This document shows, one piece after another, positions 34,561 to 42,897 of a stretch of 57,433 nucleotides of DNA. Made by a program: the position numbers and the translations under genes. Origin of the DNA: JAKLKS01 sp964370855 (GTDB taxonomy: Bacteria; Planctomycetota; JAJSAM01; JAKLKS01); NCBI GenBank assembly GCA_964370855.1, contig CAYJMF010000013.1, positions 1 through 57,433 on the forward strand. The letters run 5' to 3'. Every line of letters begins with the position of its first letter. The first letter of the stretch is position 1. The notes beneath the pieces are model-generated. The model did no database searches and was not told the DNA's origin. It saw only the letters and a program-made list of their open reading frames with translations.

Positions 34561-34943
34561 GCGAGCCAGGACTCCACGTCCCCGCGGCGGATCCGGTCGA
34601 GCGGCGTGTCCTGGAAGTGCTTCGCGGCGACGCTCAGGAGCTGGACGACGGCGCGGAAGGTGGACGGCTCCACCCGCATCTGCATGATGGGGAGGTAGTC
34701 GATGAGGAACTCCGCGACGGAGGGCACCTTCGTCGGGGGCACCTCTTCCGACGGAGGACGGGTCGTCGCGAGCTCGTGCAGCCGGGCGAGGGCGAAGGCG
34801 TTGGCCTCCACGACGGAGTCGCCGGCTTAGACGATGGTCCGCTTGCCGTCGGCCTTGGCATAGCGGAAGTAGTAGCCCGGGAGCGGGCGGCCGTCGCGAC
34901 CCTTGCGGCGCGCGACCCCGGGGTGCATCTTGTGGCCTGCCAT
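34533..34943 (-). pseudogene. tyrosine integrase, N-terminal fragment with in-frame stop
   Basis: From the ATG at 34943 the frame reads a basic N-terminal arm-binding region (HPGVARRKGRDGRPLPGYYF, RYAKADGKRTIV). It then meets a TAA at 34829-34827 and continues in the same frame to a SAM-like core-binding domain (VPSVAEFLIDYLPIMQ, FRAVVQLLSVAAKHF, LDRIRRGDVESWL). The catalytic R-H-R-Y domain is absent, replaced by the ankyrin fragment. Position and direction next to the tRNA 3' end are those of an integrase in an integrative element. It cannot be functional. Confidence 0.75.
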
Positions 34944-34962
34944 GCGTGCCTCCGAACTTCTG

Positions 34963-34983
34963 TGGTAGCACGAATGGTAGCAC
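34963..34983 (+). repeat. TGGTAGCAC pair E (arm-type site)
   Basis: Two perfect TGGTAGCAC copies with period 12, beginning 89 bases from the tRNA repeat at 35052 and just upstream of the integrase remnant start. It corresponds to pair A at the left end. Confidence 0.68.
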
Positions 34984-35051
34984 AACACTTTTTCGGGGTC
35001 GGGAGGGTCGAGCCGATCGGACGCAACCCGCCATGGGGTCGGTGGTTAGGT

Positions 35052-35128
35052 TGGTATCCCCGAGAGGACTCGAACCTCTGACCTGCGGTTTAGGAAACCG
35101 CCGCTCTATCCTACTGAGCTACGGGGAC
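35052..35128 (-). tRNA. tRNA-Arg(CCT)
   Basis: A complete 77-base cloverleaf on the minus strand, with CCA encoded. The anticodon stem GCGGT/ACCGC encloses the loop TTCCTAA, anticodon CCT, reading AGG. The T-arm contains GGTTCGAGTCC. The acceptor stem pairs with one G-U at the end (G1-U72). Its 3' 46 bases are repeated twice to the left as island boundaries, so the gene is the attachment site and remains functional. Confidence 0.95.
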
Positions 35129-35199
35129 ACCGTGGGCTCGAAGGGAGATCGTACCGCGGCGCCCCTCCCGCGGGGAGATCCCCGGGACCGGAGGCCTCC

Positions 35200-35532
35200 A
35201 TGGACGACCCGCTCGCCGCGTTCCAGGCCGTGGACCTCCGCGTCGGCACCGTCGTCGAGGCCCTCCCCTTCCCCGAGGCCCGCAAGCCGGCGTGGCGGCT
35301 CCGCATCGACCTCGGCCCTCTCGGCGTGAAGACATCGAGCGCGCAGCTCACCGACCACTACCGCCCCGAGGACCTCGTAGGCCGCCAGGTCGTCGCCGTC
35401 GTCAACCTCGCCCCGCGCCGCATCGGCCCATTCGTCTCGGAGATCCTCGTCACCGGGTTCCCCGACGCCGAGGGGCGCGTCGTCCTCGCCGTCCCCGATC
35501 GACCCGTGCCGGACGGCGGGCGCCTGTTCTGA
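35200..35532 (+). CDS. csaA: CsaA-like tRNA-binding-domain protein
   Basis: A 110-residue protein matching CsaA almost end to end: FQAVDLRVGTVVEALPFPEA, KTSSAQLTDHY, LVGRQVVAVVNLAPRRIGPF and VPDGGRLF. CsaA is an OB-fold, dimeric tRNA-binding-domain protein with reported chaperone or secretion-related activity in Bacillus. The length is normal. A GGAGG site precedes the ATG. It is the first backbone gene after the tRNA. Confidence 0.93.
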   Translation: MDDPLAAFQAVDLRVGTVVEALPFPEARKPAWRLRIDLGPLGVKTSSAQLTDHYRPEDLVGRQVVAVVNLAPRRIGPFVSEILVTGFPDAEGRVVLAVPDRPVPDGGRLF

Positions 35533-35699
35533 TCCGGGAAGCCGCAGGACGGGCGATTGGGCTGTCCAGGTGCGGGTGGGGACCGGAGACCGGCTACAGC
35601 GCCGCAGAATGGCGCCTGTGAGCTCCCGCGGCGGCTGGAACTTGGCTACCACCGGCCGCATCCAAACCGGATAGGATGTGCCGCCTCGGGAGGGACTTC

Positions 35700-37058
35700 A
35701 TGCGCCTCCTCACCCCTGCGATGCTCCTCGCCCTCGCCGCCGTGGGGCTCCTTCCCACCCCCGCGGCTCTTGCCACGCCTCCGTCCCTTACGGTCGACTC
35801 CTGGGTAAGGGACTCCGCCATCGTGATCCATGCGAAGGCGATCTCGCTCGAAGGCGCACGGGGGCGTTTCCGGACCCTCCGGTGCATCAAGGGGAGTAGC
35901 CCCGGACCAGAGTTGTCCGCGGGTCCCCTGGTGACTCAGTCCTGCGTCGGGCCAGGCGACCGGCCCCCCTTCCCCTCGAGCACGGAGGTCGTCCTTTTCC
36001 TCGGGTCTACGGGCGGGGACGTCTACCCGGTCGTCGGGGAGGGCATCGCCTGGCTCCAGCTGAACGAACAGCGGCGACCCGAGGTTCTCGCGGCCGTCGA
36101 GACGGTGGTCCACATCGAGTCCCTTGCCTCCCCGGAGGCGCGGATGGAGGGGTACCTCACGGCGGTCGAGGGCGAGAACCAGTTCCTCCGAGGCGTCGCC
36201 CTTCGCGTCATCACTCTCGAGCTTCACGGCAAGGACAAGGCCGCCCGTTGGGAAGACCGGCTCGTCCCCTTGATCCGGTCACCTGTCGTGGATGCCCGAC
36301 TGGCGGCCATACAGGCGCTGAAGTTCTCCCAATCGGAGAAGGCGCTGCCCGGGCTGCTCGATGCCCTCGGGGATGAGAACAAGTCCATCCGGGAGTGGTC
36401 CTCCATGGCCCTTGCACCGTACGACACCGAGTCCACCGTGAAGGCGCTCATCGACGCCGCCAAGCGCAGCGACATGGTGCAGCGCGTCATCATCGACCTT
36501 CGGGGAAGCCGGCGACCCGAGGCCCGCCAGTTCCTGGTCGGGTACCTCAAGTCCGAGGATCCGAAGCTCCGGGAGATGGCCGCGCGCTCCTTCTACAGGG
36601 CCGTGTGCGACGGAGACCCCGTGATCTTCGAGCTGCACAGGCTGACGAAGGACCCGAACGACGAGGTACGCCTATCGGCCGTCGAGGCCCTCCACAAGAG
36701 CCCGTTGCCAGAGACGGTCAACGTGCTCTTGGAAACGCTGCGCCGCCCTGACCTTGGCTTGCTGGAGCATCACAGGGCACTGGGTTCATTGAGCGTCATC
36801 TCAGGGACCATCCGGCACCGGGATGGCATCGCCAAGGCGTTCCGCGATGCTCCAGACCTCGCCCCCCTGATGGAGAAGTCGCTCCGGGCTCCAATGATCC
36901 GGAACCTGCCTCCGATGGGAGGCAACGCGATCACGATCCTCGCCAAGGCCGCTACTCCCGAGGCCGTGATACTCCTACGCAGAGTGATGAACGGAGAGTT
37001 CGGCGCCGAACTTGCGGAAACAGCGGCCAAGACCCTGGAGCACATGGCGACGAAGTAG
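35700..37058 (+). CDS. exported HEAT-repeat protein
   Basis: A 452-residue protein with a signal peptide (about 1-25), an N-terminal beta-like region (to about 150, with the pattern of a small secreted domain), then HEAT/PBS-lyase-type helical repeats from about 165 to 445 (for example LIRSPVVDARLAAIQALKFS, LLDALGDENKSIREWSSMAL, DPNDEVRLSAVEALHKSPL). HEAT arrays bind other proteins. No partner is apparent. The ATG at 35700 has a GGGAGG site. An in-frame ATG 24 bases upstream is less likely, because it gives an extra hydrophilic N-terminus and overlaps a TAGGAT -10-like hexamer at 35672. The base composition is less extreme than in neighbouring genes. Confidence 0.75.
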   Translation: MRLLTPAMLLALAAVGLLPTPAALATPPSLTVDSWVRDSAIVIHAKAISLEGARGRFRTLRCIKGSSPGPELSAGPLVTQSCVGPGDRPPFPSSTEVVLFLGSTGGDVYPVVGEGIAWLQLNEQRRPEVLAAVETVVHIESLASPEARMEGYLTAVEGENQFLRGVALRVITLELHGKDKAARWEDRLVPLIRSPVVDARLAAIQALKFSQSEKALPGLLDALGDENKSIREWSSMALAPYDTESTVKALIDAAKRSDMVQRVIIDLRGSRRPEARQFLVGYLKSEDPKLREMAARSFYRAVCDGDPVIFELHRLTKDPNDEVRLSAVEALHKSPLPETVNVLLETLRRPDLGLLEHHRALGSLSVISGTIRHRDGIAKAFRDAPDLAPLMEKSLRAPMIRNLPPMGGNAITILAKAATPEAVILLRRVMNGEFGAELAETAAKTLEHMATK

Positions 37059-37202
37059 CTGGGGTGCCCCCTCTCCCAGCACGTGTTCGCCGGCAACGGG
37101 TGGGACGGCGTTGACGCCCACTACCGCTCCCGGCACGAGGCCCAGACCGGCCGCTCCTACGAGGAATGGTGGAAAACGGTCTGCGTCCGCCACCGCGAGT
37201 AG
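37059..37202 (+). pseudogene. small zinc-finger-like protein fragment
   Basis: Directly after the HEAT gene stop, in the same frame, 47 codons read CPLSQHVFAGNGWDGVDAHY, then RSRHE and YEEWWKTVCVRHRE before a TAG. This resembles a small bacterial protein family with FAGxGWDGxDAHW and SKHE motifs, normally preceded by a CPLC pair. The second Cys is Ser here and there is no ATG or GTG start, only CTG at 37059. It is probably the 3' remainder of a broken gene, or a readthrough extension of the HEAT protein. Confidence 0.4.
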
Positions 37203-37260
37203 GGCAGAACCCCGCGGAGGCTAATGGGAACCCGCCCTTCCCCTCGGCCGCCCGATCCCT

Positions 37261-37266
37261 TACCCT
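37261..37266 (+). promoter_or_regulatory. -10 hexamer, leaderless start of symporter gene
   Basis: TACCCT is followed by six bases and the ATG at 37273, with no Shine-Dalgarno between. Confidence 0.5.
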
Positions 37267-37272
37267 CCGCCC

Positions 37273-38565
37273 ATGACCGCGACGGAGAACCCGCCGGCCG
37301 AGGCGCCCCACCCCCCGTCGCCGGTCCTCCTGTGGCTGCTCGTCGCCGGGGCGGTGGGCGGGGCGGCGGCGGGGGCCTGGGGGGGGGAGCCGGCCGCGGC
37401 GGCCCTCGGGTGGATGGGGGACCTCTTCCTCGACGCGCTGCGCATGGTCGTCGTCCCCCTCGTCATGGCGTCGCTGGTCTGCGGCATCGCCGCCATCGGG
37501 GACATCCGCGGGCTCGGGCGCGCGGGGTTCGTCGCCGTCGTCTACTTCCTCGGCACCATGCTCATGGCCGTCGCCCTCGGGCTCCTCCTCGTCACCCTCA
37601 TCCGCCCCGGCGAGAGCGCGGGCCCCGGCACCCTCGGCCCGGCGGACGCAGCGCGGTTCGCGGCCAAGTCCGACGTCGGGCTCTCCGACTTCGCCCGCGC
37701 CTTCGTCCACCCCTCCCTCGTGGACGCCATGGCGAAGACCCTCATCCTCCCCTGCATCGTCTTCTCGCTCGCCCTCGGCGCCGCCCTCACCACGCTGGGC
37801 GCGAGGGGGAAGCCGGCGCTGGCCGTCATCGACGGCATCAACGAGGCGCTGCTGAAGGTCGTCTCCTGGCTGCTCTGGCTCGCCCCCGTCGGCATCCTCG
37901 GCCTCGTGGCGGGACGCATCGGCGCCACGGGCGGGGGCGCCGCGGCCCTGGAGGAGTTCCGCCGCATCGGCTCCTACATGGTGGTCGTGATCCTCGGGCT
38001 CCTCATCCATGCCATCGTGATCCTCCCCCTCCTCCTGCGGTTCCTCGGCCGGAGGAACCCCCTCTCCTACGCCAAGGGCATGCTGCCGGCGCTGGTCACC
38101 GCCTTCTCCACCGCCTCCTCCTCCGCGACGCTCCCGGTGACGCTCGAGTGCATCTCCGAGGGGAACGGCGTCTCCCGCAAGGCCGCCGGGTTCCTCGCGC
38201 CGCTGGGCGCCACGCTGAACATGAACGGCACCGCCCTCTACGAGGCCGTGGCTGCCGTCTTCATCGCCCAGGCCTACGGCATCGAGCTCGGCGTCGGGGC
38301 GCTCGTCGTCGTCGCCCTCACCGCGACCCTGGCCGCCGTCGGCGCCGCGGGCATCCCCGAAGCGGGCCTCGTCACCATGGTGCTCGTCCTCCACGCCGTC
38401 GGGCTTCCGCTGGAGGGCATGGGCCTCATCCTCGCCGTGGACTGGTTCCTCGACCGGTGCCGCACCACGGTGAACGTCTGGGACGACGGCGTCGGCGCCG
38501 CCATCCTCGAGCGGCTCGCCTTCCGGACGGGAATGGAGCCGCCCCCCGCGGACCCGGTCCCGTAG
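37273..38565 (+). CDS. dicarboxylate/amino acid:cation symporter (DAACS family)
   Basis: A 430-residue membrane protein of the GltP/DctA-type sodium- or proton-coupled symporters. The substrate-site signatures are clear: the serine-rich hairpin STASSSATLPVT, GATLNMNGTALYEA in helix 7, AAGIPEAG in the second hairpin, and DRCRTTVNVWDD in helix 8. The NMNGT motif and the DRxRTxxNVxxD motif carry the cation and substrate-binding residues, so transport of glutamate, aspartate or C4-dicarboxylates is expected. The next gene starts 10 bases downstream, though that gene also appears to have its own -10 element. Confidence 0.95.
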   Translation: MTATENPPAEAPHPPSPVLLWLLVAGAVGGAAAGAWGGEPAAAALGWMGDLFLDALRMVVVPLVMASLVCGIAAIGDIRGLGRAGFVAVVYFLGTMLMAVALGLLLVTLIRPGESAGPGTLGPADAARFAAKSDVGLSDFARAFVHPSLVDAMAKTLILPCIVFSLALGAALTTLGARGKPALAVIDGINEALLKVVSWLLWLAPVGILGLVAGRIGATGGGAAALEEFRRIGSYMVVVILGLLIHAIVILPLLLRFLGRRNPLSYAKGMLPALVTAFSTASSSATLPVTLECISEGNGVSRKAAGFLAPLGATLNMNGTALYEAVAAVFIAQAYGIELGVGALVVVALTATLAAVGAAGIPEAGLVTMVLVLHAVGLPLEGMGLILAVDWFLDRCRTTVNVWDDGVGAAILERLAFRTGMEPPPADPVP

Positions 38566-38568
38566 ACT
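38563..38568 (+). promoter_or_regulatory. -10 hexamer, leaderless start
   Basis: TAGACT overlaps the stop codon of the symporter gene (TAG at 38563) and ends 7 bases before the GTG at 38576. The next gene can therefore be transcribed separately. Confidence 0.5.
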
Positions 38569-38575
38569 CCCGGGC

Positions 38576-40330
38576 GTGAAGAGGTTCCGGGTGCCGGCCG
38601 CGGTCCTGGCCGCGGCGCTGATCGCGGCCCCCCCCGCCCCGGGCGGGGAGGAGGAGGCGCCCCCCCGCTGGCGCCTCGCCCCGGGGGAGCTCGCGGAGTA
38701 CGAGCTCCGGCCCGTCACCGTGGACGCGAAGACGGGGGAGCGGAAGGCGGGGAAGGCGGCCCCCTTCGGCGTCTTCGGCCACCGCGTCCTCGAGGGCCGC
38801 TCCCCCCGCCCCCTGCAACCCGACCTCGACGACCTCGCCCCGGCGCTGGCCCTCACCCTGCCCGCCGCCGCCGAGGGGGGGAGGGAGTCGCTGATCCTCC
38901 TGAACCTCGGGAACCTCGGCCCCGTGGAGTTCTCGGGGAAGTGGACCGCGGAGGAGCGGCCCGAGGGGAGGAAGGCCTACGCGGCGGAGTTCGCCCTCCG
39001 CCACCGGGGGCCCCCGAAGTCCAACGACTTCGACCGCGTGATCGTGGACGGGACCCTCGCCGTCTCCTCCGTGTTCGACCCGGCGCGGGGGCTCGTGGAG
39101 AGCGCCTCCTTCGAACTGAAGGCCCGCACAATCGACGACGGGGGACCGGTCAAGGACCGCAAGGTCGCCGAGGTGCGGCGCGCGGGGGAGCTCGCCCTTC
39201 TGCGGGTGTCGAAGGCCGCCGGGGAGGAGTTCCAGCCCGCCGTGGACGCCGCCATCGCCGGGGGCGTGAAGTGGCTCCTCCAGCAGCCGAAGGAGGGGAA
39301 GTACCCCGAGTACAAGGGGTACCCCGGCGGGAACGACGGCCTCGCCGCCCTCGCCCTCTTCGCCTGCGACCCGGAGCGGAAGGCCGGGGACGCCGCCCTC
39401 TCGGCGGCCATGGCGGTGGAGCCGGCGAAGACCTACCAGACCGCCGTCACGATGATGGCCATCGAGATGAAGCGCACCCCGCCGGGGGAGGCGGAGCTGC
39501 TGCGGGCGGGGAAGATCGCGAAGGCGGTGCGCAACCTCGACCTCTTCGAGAAGATGTGGATGCAGAAGGGGGCGAAGTTCCTCCTCGACACGGCGGCGGG
39601 TCCGGGGAAGTGGCACTACCCCTCGAAGCACGCCGGGGGCCGCTTCCTCCCCCCGGAGCCGGACCTCAGCAACTCCCAGTACGCGGTGCTCGGGCTGCTG
39701 GCCGCCCACCGCTGCGGCGTCCCCGTGGAGGAGGGGACCTGGCTCGGGATCCTCCGGGCCTTCCTCCAGGTACAGCAGAGGGACGGCCCCTGGTCCGACG
39801 CCTGGCTCCCCTCGCTGAACGAGCTCCGGGCGGCGGAGGCGGGGAGGACACCGGCCTCCGCCGTGCGCGGGAAGGCGCGGGGCTGGCCCTACCGGGCCGG
39901 GGACGCCTGCTCCGCCACCATGACCTGCGCCGGCATCGCCTCCGTCGCCATCGCCCGGGACGTGCTGCGGGAGATCGCGCCGCGCCGCCTCGCCGCCGAC
40001 CTCTCCGCCGAGGCCGACCGCGCGATCATGGACGGCTTCGCCTGGCTCCACGGGCGCTGGACCGTCGAGCAGGCCGCCCACGAGGACGGCCGCGCGCGGG
40101 AGTGGGCCCACTACTTCCTCTACGCGCTCGAGCGGGCCGGGATCCTCGCCGACGTCGTGCGGGTCGGGGAGCACGACTGGTACGGCGAGGGGGCCCTCCA
40201 CCTCCTGCTGACCCAGCACGCCGACGGCTGGTGGACGGAGGAGCCGGGGTCGGCTCCGCGGAAGGTCGCCGACACCTGCTTCGCGCTGCTGTTCCTCAAG
40301 AGGGCGGTGACGCCCGTCGCGACGCGCTGA
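38576..40330 (+). CDS. exported prenyltransferase/squalene-oxidase-repeat-like protein
   Basis: A 584-residue protein with a short signal peptide (about 1-22). The N-terminal half (about 25-215) is a beta-rich region of unknown type. The second half (about 220-575) consists of alpha-toroid repeats like those of prenyltransferase and squalene cyclase folds, with repeated blocks GGVKWLLQQPKEGKYPEYKG, LSNSQYAVLGLLAAHRCGVP and LLTQHADGWWTEEPG. Such proteins occur widely in Planctomycetota and are not cyclases; no DxDD motif is seen. The 3' end overlaps the convergent RND gene by 35 bases. The GTG start is taken because of the -10 spacing and signal peptide. Confidence 0.72.
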   Translation: MKRFRVPAAVLAAALIAAPPAPGGEEEAPPRWRLAPGELAEYELRPVTVDAKTGERKAGKAAPFGVFGHRVLEGRSPRPLQPDLDDLAPALALTLPAAAEGGRESLILLNLGNLGPVEFSGKWTAEERPEGRKAYAAEFALRHRGPPKSNDFDRVIVDGTLAVSSVFDPARGLVESASFELKARTIDDGGPVKDRKVAEVRRAGELALLRVSKAAGEEFQPAVDAAIAGGVKWLLQQPKEGKYPEYKGYPGGNDGLAALALFACDPERKAGDAALSAAMAVEPAKTYQTAVTMMAIEMKRTPPGEAELLRAGKIAKAVRNLDLFEKMWMQKGAKFLLDTAAGPGKWHYPSKHAGGRFLPPEPDLSNSQYAVLGLLAAHRCGVPVEEGTWLGILRAFLQVQQRDGPWSDAWLPSLNELRAAEAGRTPASAVRGKARGWPYRAGDACSATMTCAGIASVAIARDVLREIAPRRLAADLSAEADRAIMDGFAWLHGRWTVEQAAHEDGRAREWAHYFLYALERAGILADVVRVGEHDWYGEGALHLLLTQHADGWWTEEPGSAPRKVADTCFALLFLKRAVTPVATR

Positions 40331-42782
40331 TCGATCCCTCGCGCACGTACCTCCGCAGGAGCACGGGCAGCAGCACCAGGGACGCCAGCAGGGCCGCCGC
40401 CATGGCGAGGCTCGTGAACATGCCGAAGTAGATCGTCGGCTTGAAGTTGCTGAACACGAGGACCCAGAACCCCCCCACCACGGTGAGGGCCGTGTAGAGG
40501 ATGGCCTTCCCGATGGAGCCGTGGGCCGCGAGCACCGCCTCCTCGGCCGTGGCGCCGGCGGCGATCTCCTTCCGGTAGCGGAAGGTGTAGTGGATGGTCG
40601 CGTCCACGGCCATCCCCATGGAGACGCTGGCGATCATGATGGTCATCATGTCCAGCGGGATCCCCGCCCAGCCCATGGTGCCGAGGATGAAGAGGATGGG
40701 GAGCACGTTGGGCACCAGCGCCAGGAGCGCCGTGCGCAGGTCGCGGAAGAGGACCCACAGCATCAGGAAGAGCGCCGCGACGACCATGCCGAGGGTCTGC
40801 TCCTGGCTCGTCTGGAGGGAGCGGAGCATGTTGGCGTAGAGGACGAACATCCCCGTGACCCGCGGGCGCACGTCGGCGAGGGAGGGGTCCTCCGCGATGC
40901 GCGCGCGGAGCGCCGCCAGCAGCGGCTGGCGGGCCAGGGTCGGGGCGGTCTCGCGGATGCGCACCTGGAGGCGGGCGACGGTCCCGTCCTCGCTGAGATA
41001 GTCCCGGAGCAGTCCGCGGATCTCCTCCTTCCCGAGGAGCGTCTCCGCCATGGGGAGGAGGACCTTCAGCGGCTGGCTCGCCAGGGGCGCCATGGGCGTC
41101 CCCTCGAGGAGCTTCCTCCCCTCGGTGCGCAGCGAGGCGAGGGAGAGGACGGTGCCCCCCTCGGGGATCCCCGCGAGGATCCCGTGCACGGCGGCGAGCT
41201 TCGCGTACATGCCCTCGTCGAGGAAGGTCGCCCGCTTCTCCCCCTCCTTCGCCTCCGGCGTCTCGAGGACGACCTCCAGGGGGGTCGTGCCGCCGATGCG
41301 GCGGTCGATGAAGTCGAGGCCGCGGGCGATGGGGCTCGAGGCGCGGAAGTAGTCCGTGAAGCGGGTCTCCACCTCGAGGCGCATCACCCCCGCCACCGAG
41401 AGGAGGAACACGAGCACGGACCCGAGCACGATGGGCCGGCCGTGGCCGAGGGTCCAGCGGCCGAGGGAGACCATGCCCCGGGGCGCGACGGCGGGCGCGG
41501 CGTCGGGGACGACCTTCTCGTGGGTGAGGAGGACCATGCCCGAGGGGATGAGGGTGAAGGAGACGAGGTAGGCGAAGAGGGTGCCCGCGGCCATGAAGAG
41601 GCCGAAGTCGATGCAGGGGCGGATGTCGCTCACGGCGATGGACCCGAAGCCCACGGCCGTCGTGAGGCAGGCGTAGAGGCAGGGGACGGCGATGCCCCGC
41701 ACGGAGCGGCGCACCGCCTCGGGCACGTCGGCGGCGGGATGGAGGAGGCGGATCTCCCGGTAGTGGACGGCGATGTGGATGGCGTGGGCCATGCCCACGA
41801 TGAGGAGCAGCGAGGAGAGGTTGCTCGTCACCACCGTCGTGCGCTTGCCGGCGACCACGGTGGCGGCCACGACGACGAGCGCGACGACGAGGACCGAGAG
41901 CATGGGGAGGACGACCCACCGGACGCGGCGGAGGGCGAAGCCCAGCACGACGACCATGAAGCCCACGGCGAAGACGCCGAAGAGCCAGATGTCCTCCTCC
42001 AGCGCGTTCACCATGTCCACGACGATGGTGGGGACGCCGGAGGCGAAGACCGTCGCCTCCTTCGGGGAGACGGCGTTCTCCCCGGTGATCTCGCGCACCG
42101 CGGCGACGATGGACCGCACGCGCTGCTGGTCCTCGTCGGCGGCGAGGCGGAAGGCGGCCAGCGCCGCCTCCCGGGCCGCGGGGGCCGCCGCGGGATCGTC
42201 GCGGGCCGCGTGCCAGGCATCCCGGGCCGCCCGCTTCGAGCCCTCGGCGAAGTAGGCGAGAATGGCGAAGGCGTCGCCCGACCGGGAGACGAGGTTGCCG
42301 GCGTAGAGGGCGGAGCCCGTGAGCTCCTCCCGGGCTCTCGCGGGATCCACGTCCTCCTCGAGGAGGGTCGCGGGCTTGAAACCGCGGAGCGCCGCCTCCC
42401 CCGGGGGGACGCTGCGGAAGAGCGGGCAGTTGGTCGGCCCGAGGACGCGGACGATGGCGGGGCGGGTCCCGAAGCCCGGGACGTCCACCTCCTTCAGCGC
42501 CTCGAGCCGCTTCACGAGGGCGTCCACCCGCTCCAGGGAGGCCCGGGACCAGGGGTCCTCCGGCGCCAGCGCCACGATGACGTAGTCGTCGCTCCCGAAG
42601 CGGCGGCGCGTCCAGTCGTAGGCGTCGCGATCGGGGTCGTGCTCGAGAGTGAGGGACTCGGAGTCGGCGTCGAGGCGGAACCCGCCGAGGAGGGAGGTCG
42701 CCGCCGCGGCGAGCCCGAGGAGGAGGATCAGCGGGAGCCAGGGGCGCCGCAGGACCAGGGACTCGTAGAGCCGGGCGGACAT
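40296..42782 (-). CDS. RND-superfamily (MMPL-like) exporter
   Basis: An 828-residue membrane protein with twelve helices in the RND pattern: one helix, a large periplasmic loop (about 50-240), five helices, one helix, a second loop (about 470-640) and five helices. Motifs include GMAHAIHIAVHYREIR and ASVSMGMAVDATIHYTFRYR, typical of the hydrophobe/amphiphile MMPL group; these often move lipids or hopanoid-like molecules. There is no adjacent membrane-fusion protein. The ATG at 42782 lies 7 bases after a minus-strand TACCCT, matching the leaderless pattern. The stop lies inside the end of the convergent gene. Confidence 0.9.
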   Translation of the reverse strand: MSARLYESLVLRRPWLPLILLLGLAAAATSLLGGFRLDADSESLTLEHDPDRDAYDWTRRRFGSDDYVIVALAPEDPWSRASLERVDALVKRLEALKEVDVPGFGTRPAIVRVLGPTNCPLFRSVPPGEAALRGFKPATLLEEDVDPARAREELTGSALYAGNLVSRSGDAFAILAYFAEGSKRAARDAWHAARDDPAAAPAAREAALAAFRLAADEDQQRVRSIVAAVREITGENAVSPKEATVFASGVPTIVVDMVNALEEDIWLFGVFAVGFMVVVLGFALRRVRWVVLPMLSVLVVALVVVAATVVAGKRTTVVTSNLSSLLLIVGMAHAIHIAVHYREIRLLHPAADVPEAVRRSVRGIAVPCLYACLTTAVGFGSIAVSDIRPCIDFGLFMAAGTLFAYLVSFTLIPSGMVLLTHEKVVPDAAPAVAPRGMVSLGRWTLGHGRPIVLGSVLVFLLSVAGVMRLEVETRFTDYFRASSPIARGLDFIDRRIGGTTPLEVVLETPEAKEGEKRATFLDEGMYAKLAAVHGILAGIPEGGTVLSLASLRTEGRKLLEGTPMAPLASQPLKVLLPMAETLLGKEEIRGLLRDYLSEDGTVARLQVRIRETAPTLARQPLLAALRARIAEDPSLADVRPRVTGMFVLYANMLRSLQTSQEQTLGMVVAALFLMLWVLFRDLRTALLALVPNVLPILFILGTMGWAGIPLDMMTIMIASVSMGMAVDATIHYTFRYRKEIAAGATAEEAVLAAHGSIGKAILYTALTVVGGFWVLVFSNFKPTIYFGMFTSLAMAAALLASLVLLPVLLRRYVREGSISASRRASPPS

Positions 42783-42789
42783 GTGTGGA

Positions 42790-42795
42790 AGGGTA
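42790..42795 (-). promoter_or_regulatory. -10 hexamer, leaderless start of RND gene
   Basis: On the minus strand TACCCT is followed by seven bases and the ATG at 42782, with no ribosome binding site. Confidence 0.5.
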
Positions 42796-42884
42796 GGAGG
42801 GGAGCACCGTCTCCGGCCCGAATAACCCGGCTTCGCGGGCCCCCGGCCGACCGCCGCAACCCCGGACATCCGGGGCGCTTGCGG

Positions 42885-42890
42885 TATACC
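42885..42890 (+). promoter_or_regulatory. -10 hexamer, leaderless start of sfsA
   Basis: TATACC ends 7 bases before the GTG at 42898. The GTG at 42892 is only one base away from the hexamer, so the downstream GTG is the better start. Confidence 0.45.
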
Positions 42891-42897
42891 GGTGCCG

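Larger units (their letters stand above)
19965..35128. mobile_element. composite integrative island in tRNA-Arg(CCT)
   Basis: Bounded by a 46-bp perfect direct repeat of the tRNA-Arg 3' half at 19965 and by the intact tRNA gene at 35052-35128, with a third copy at 32234 dividing it into about 12.3-kb and 2.8-kb segments. A tyrosine integrase remnant lies beside the tRNA, transcribed in the same direction, as in tRNA-targeted integrative elements. The sequence inside looks less GC-extreme than the flanks. The left end at 19965 also has an upstream arm pair (A), so a further, older element may once have extended to the left. Confidence 0.8.

Noticed and set aside
19965..35128. Prophage
   Set aside because: No capsid, terminase, portal, tail or lysis gene is visible between the att repeats. 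Cargo is regulatory and secreted proteins.
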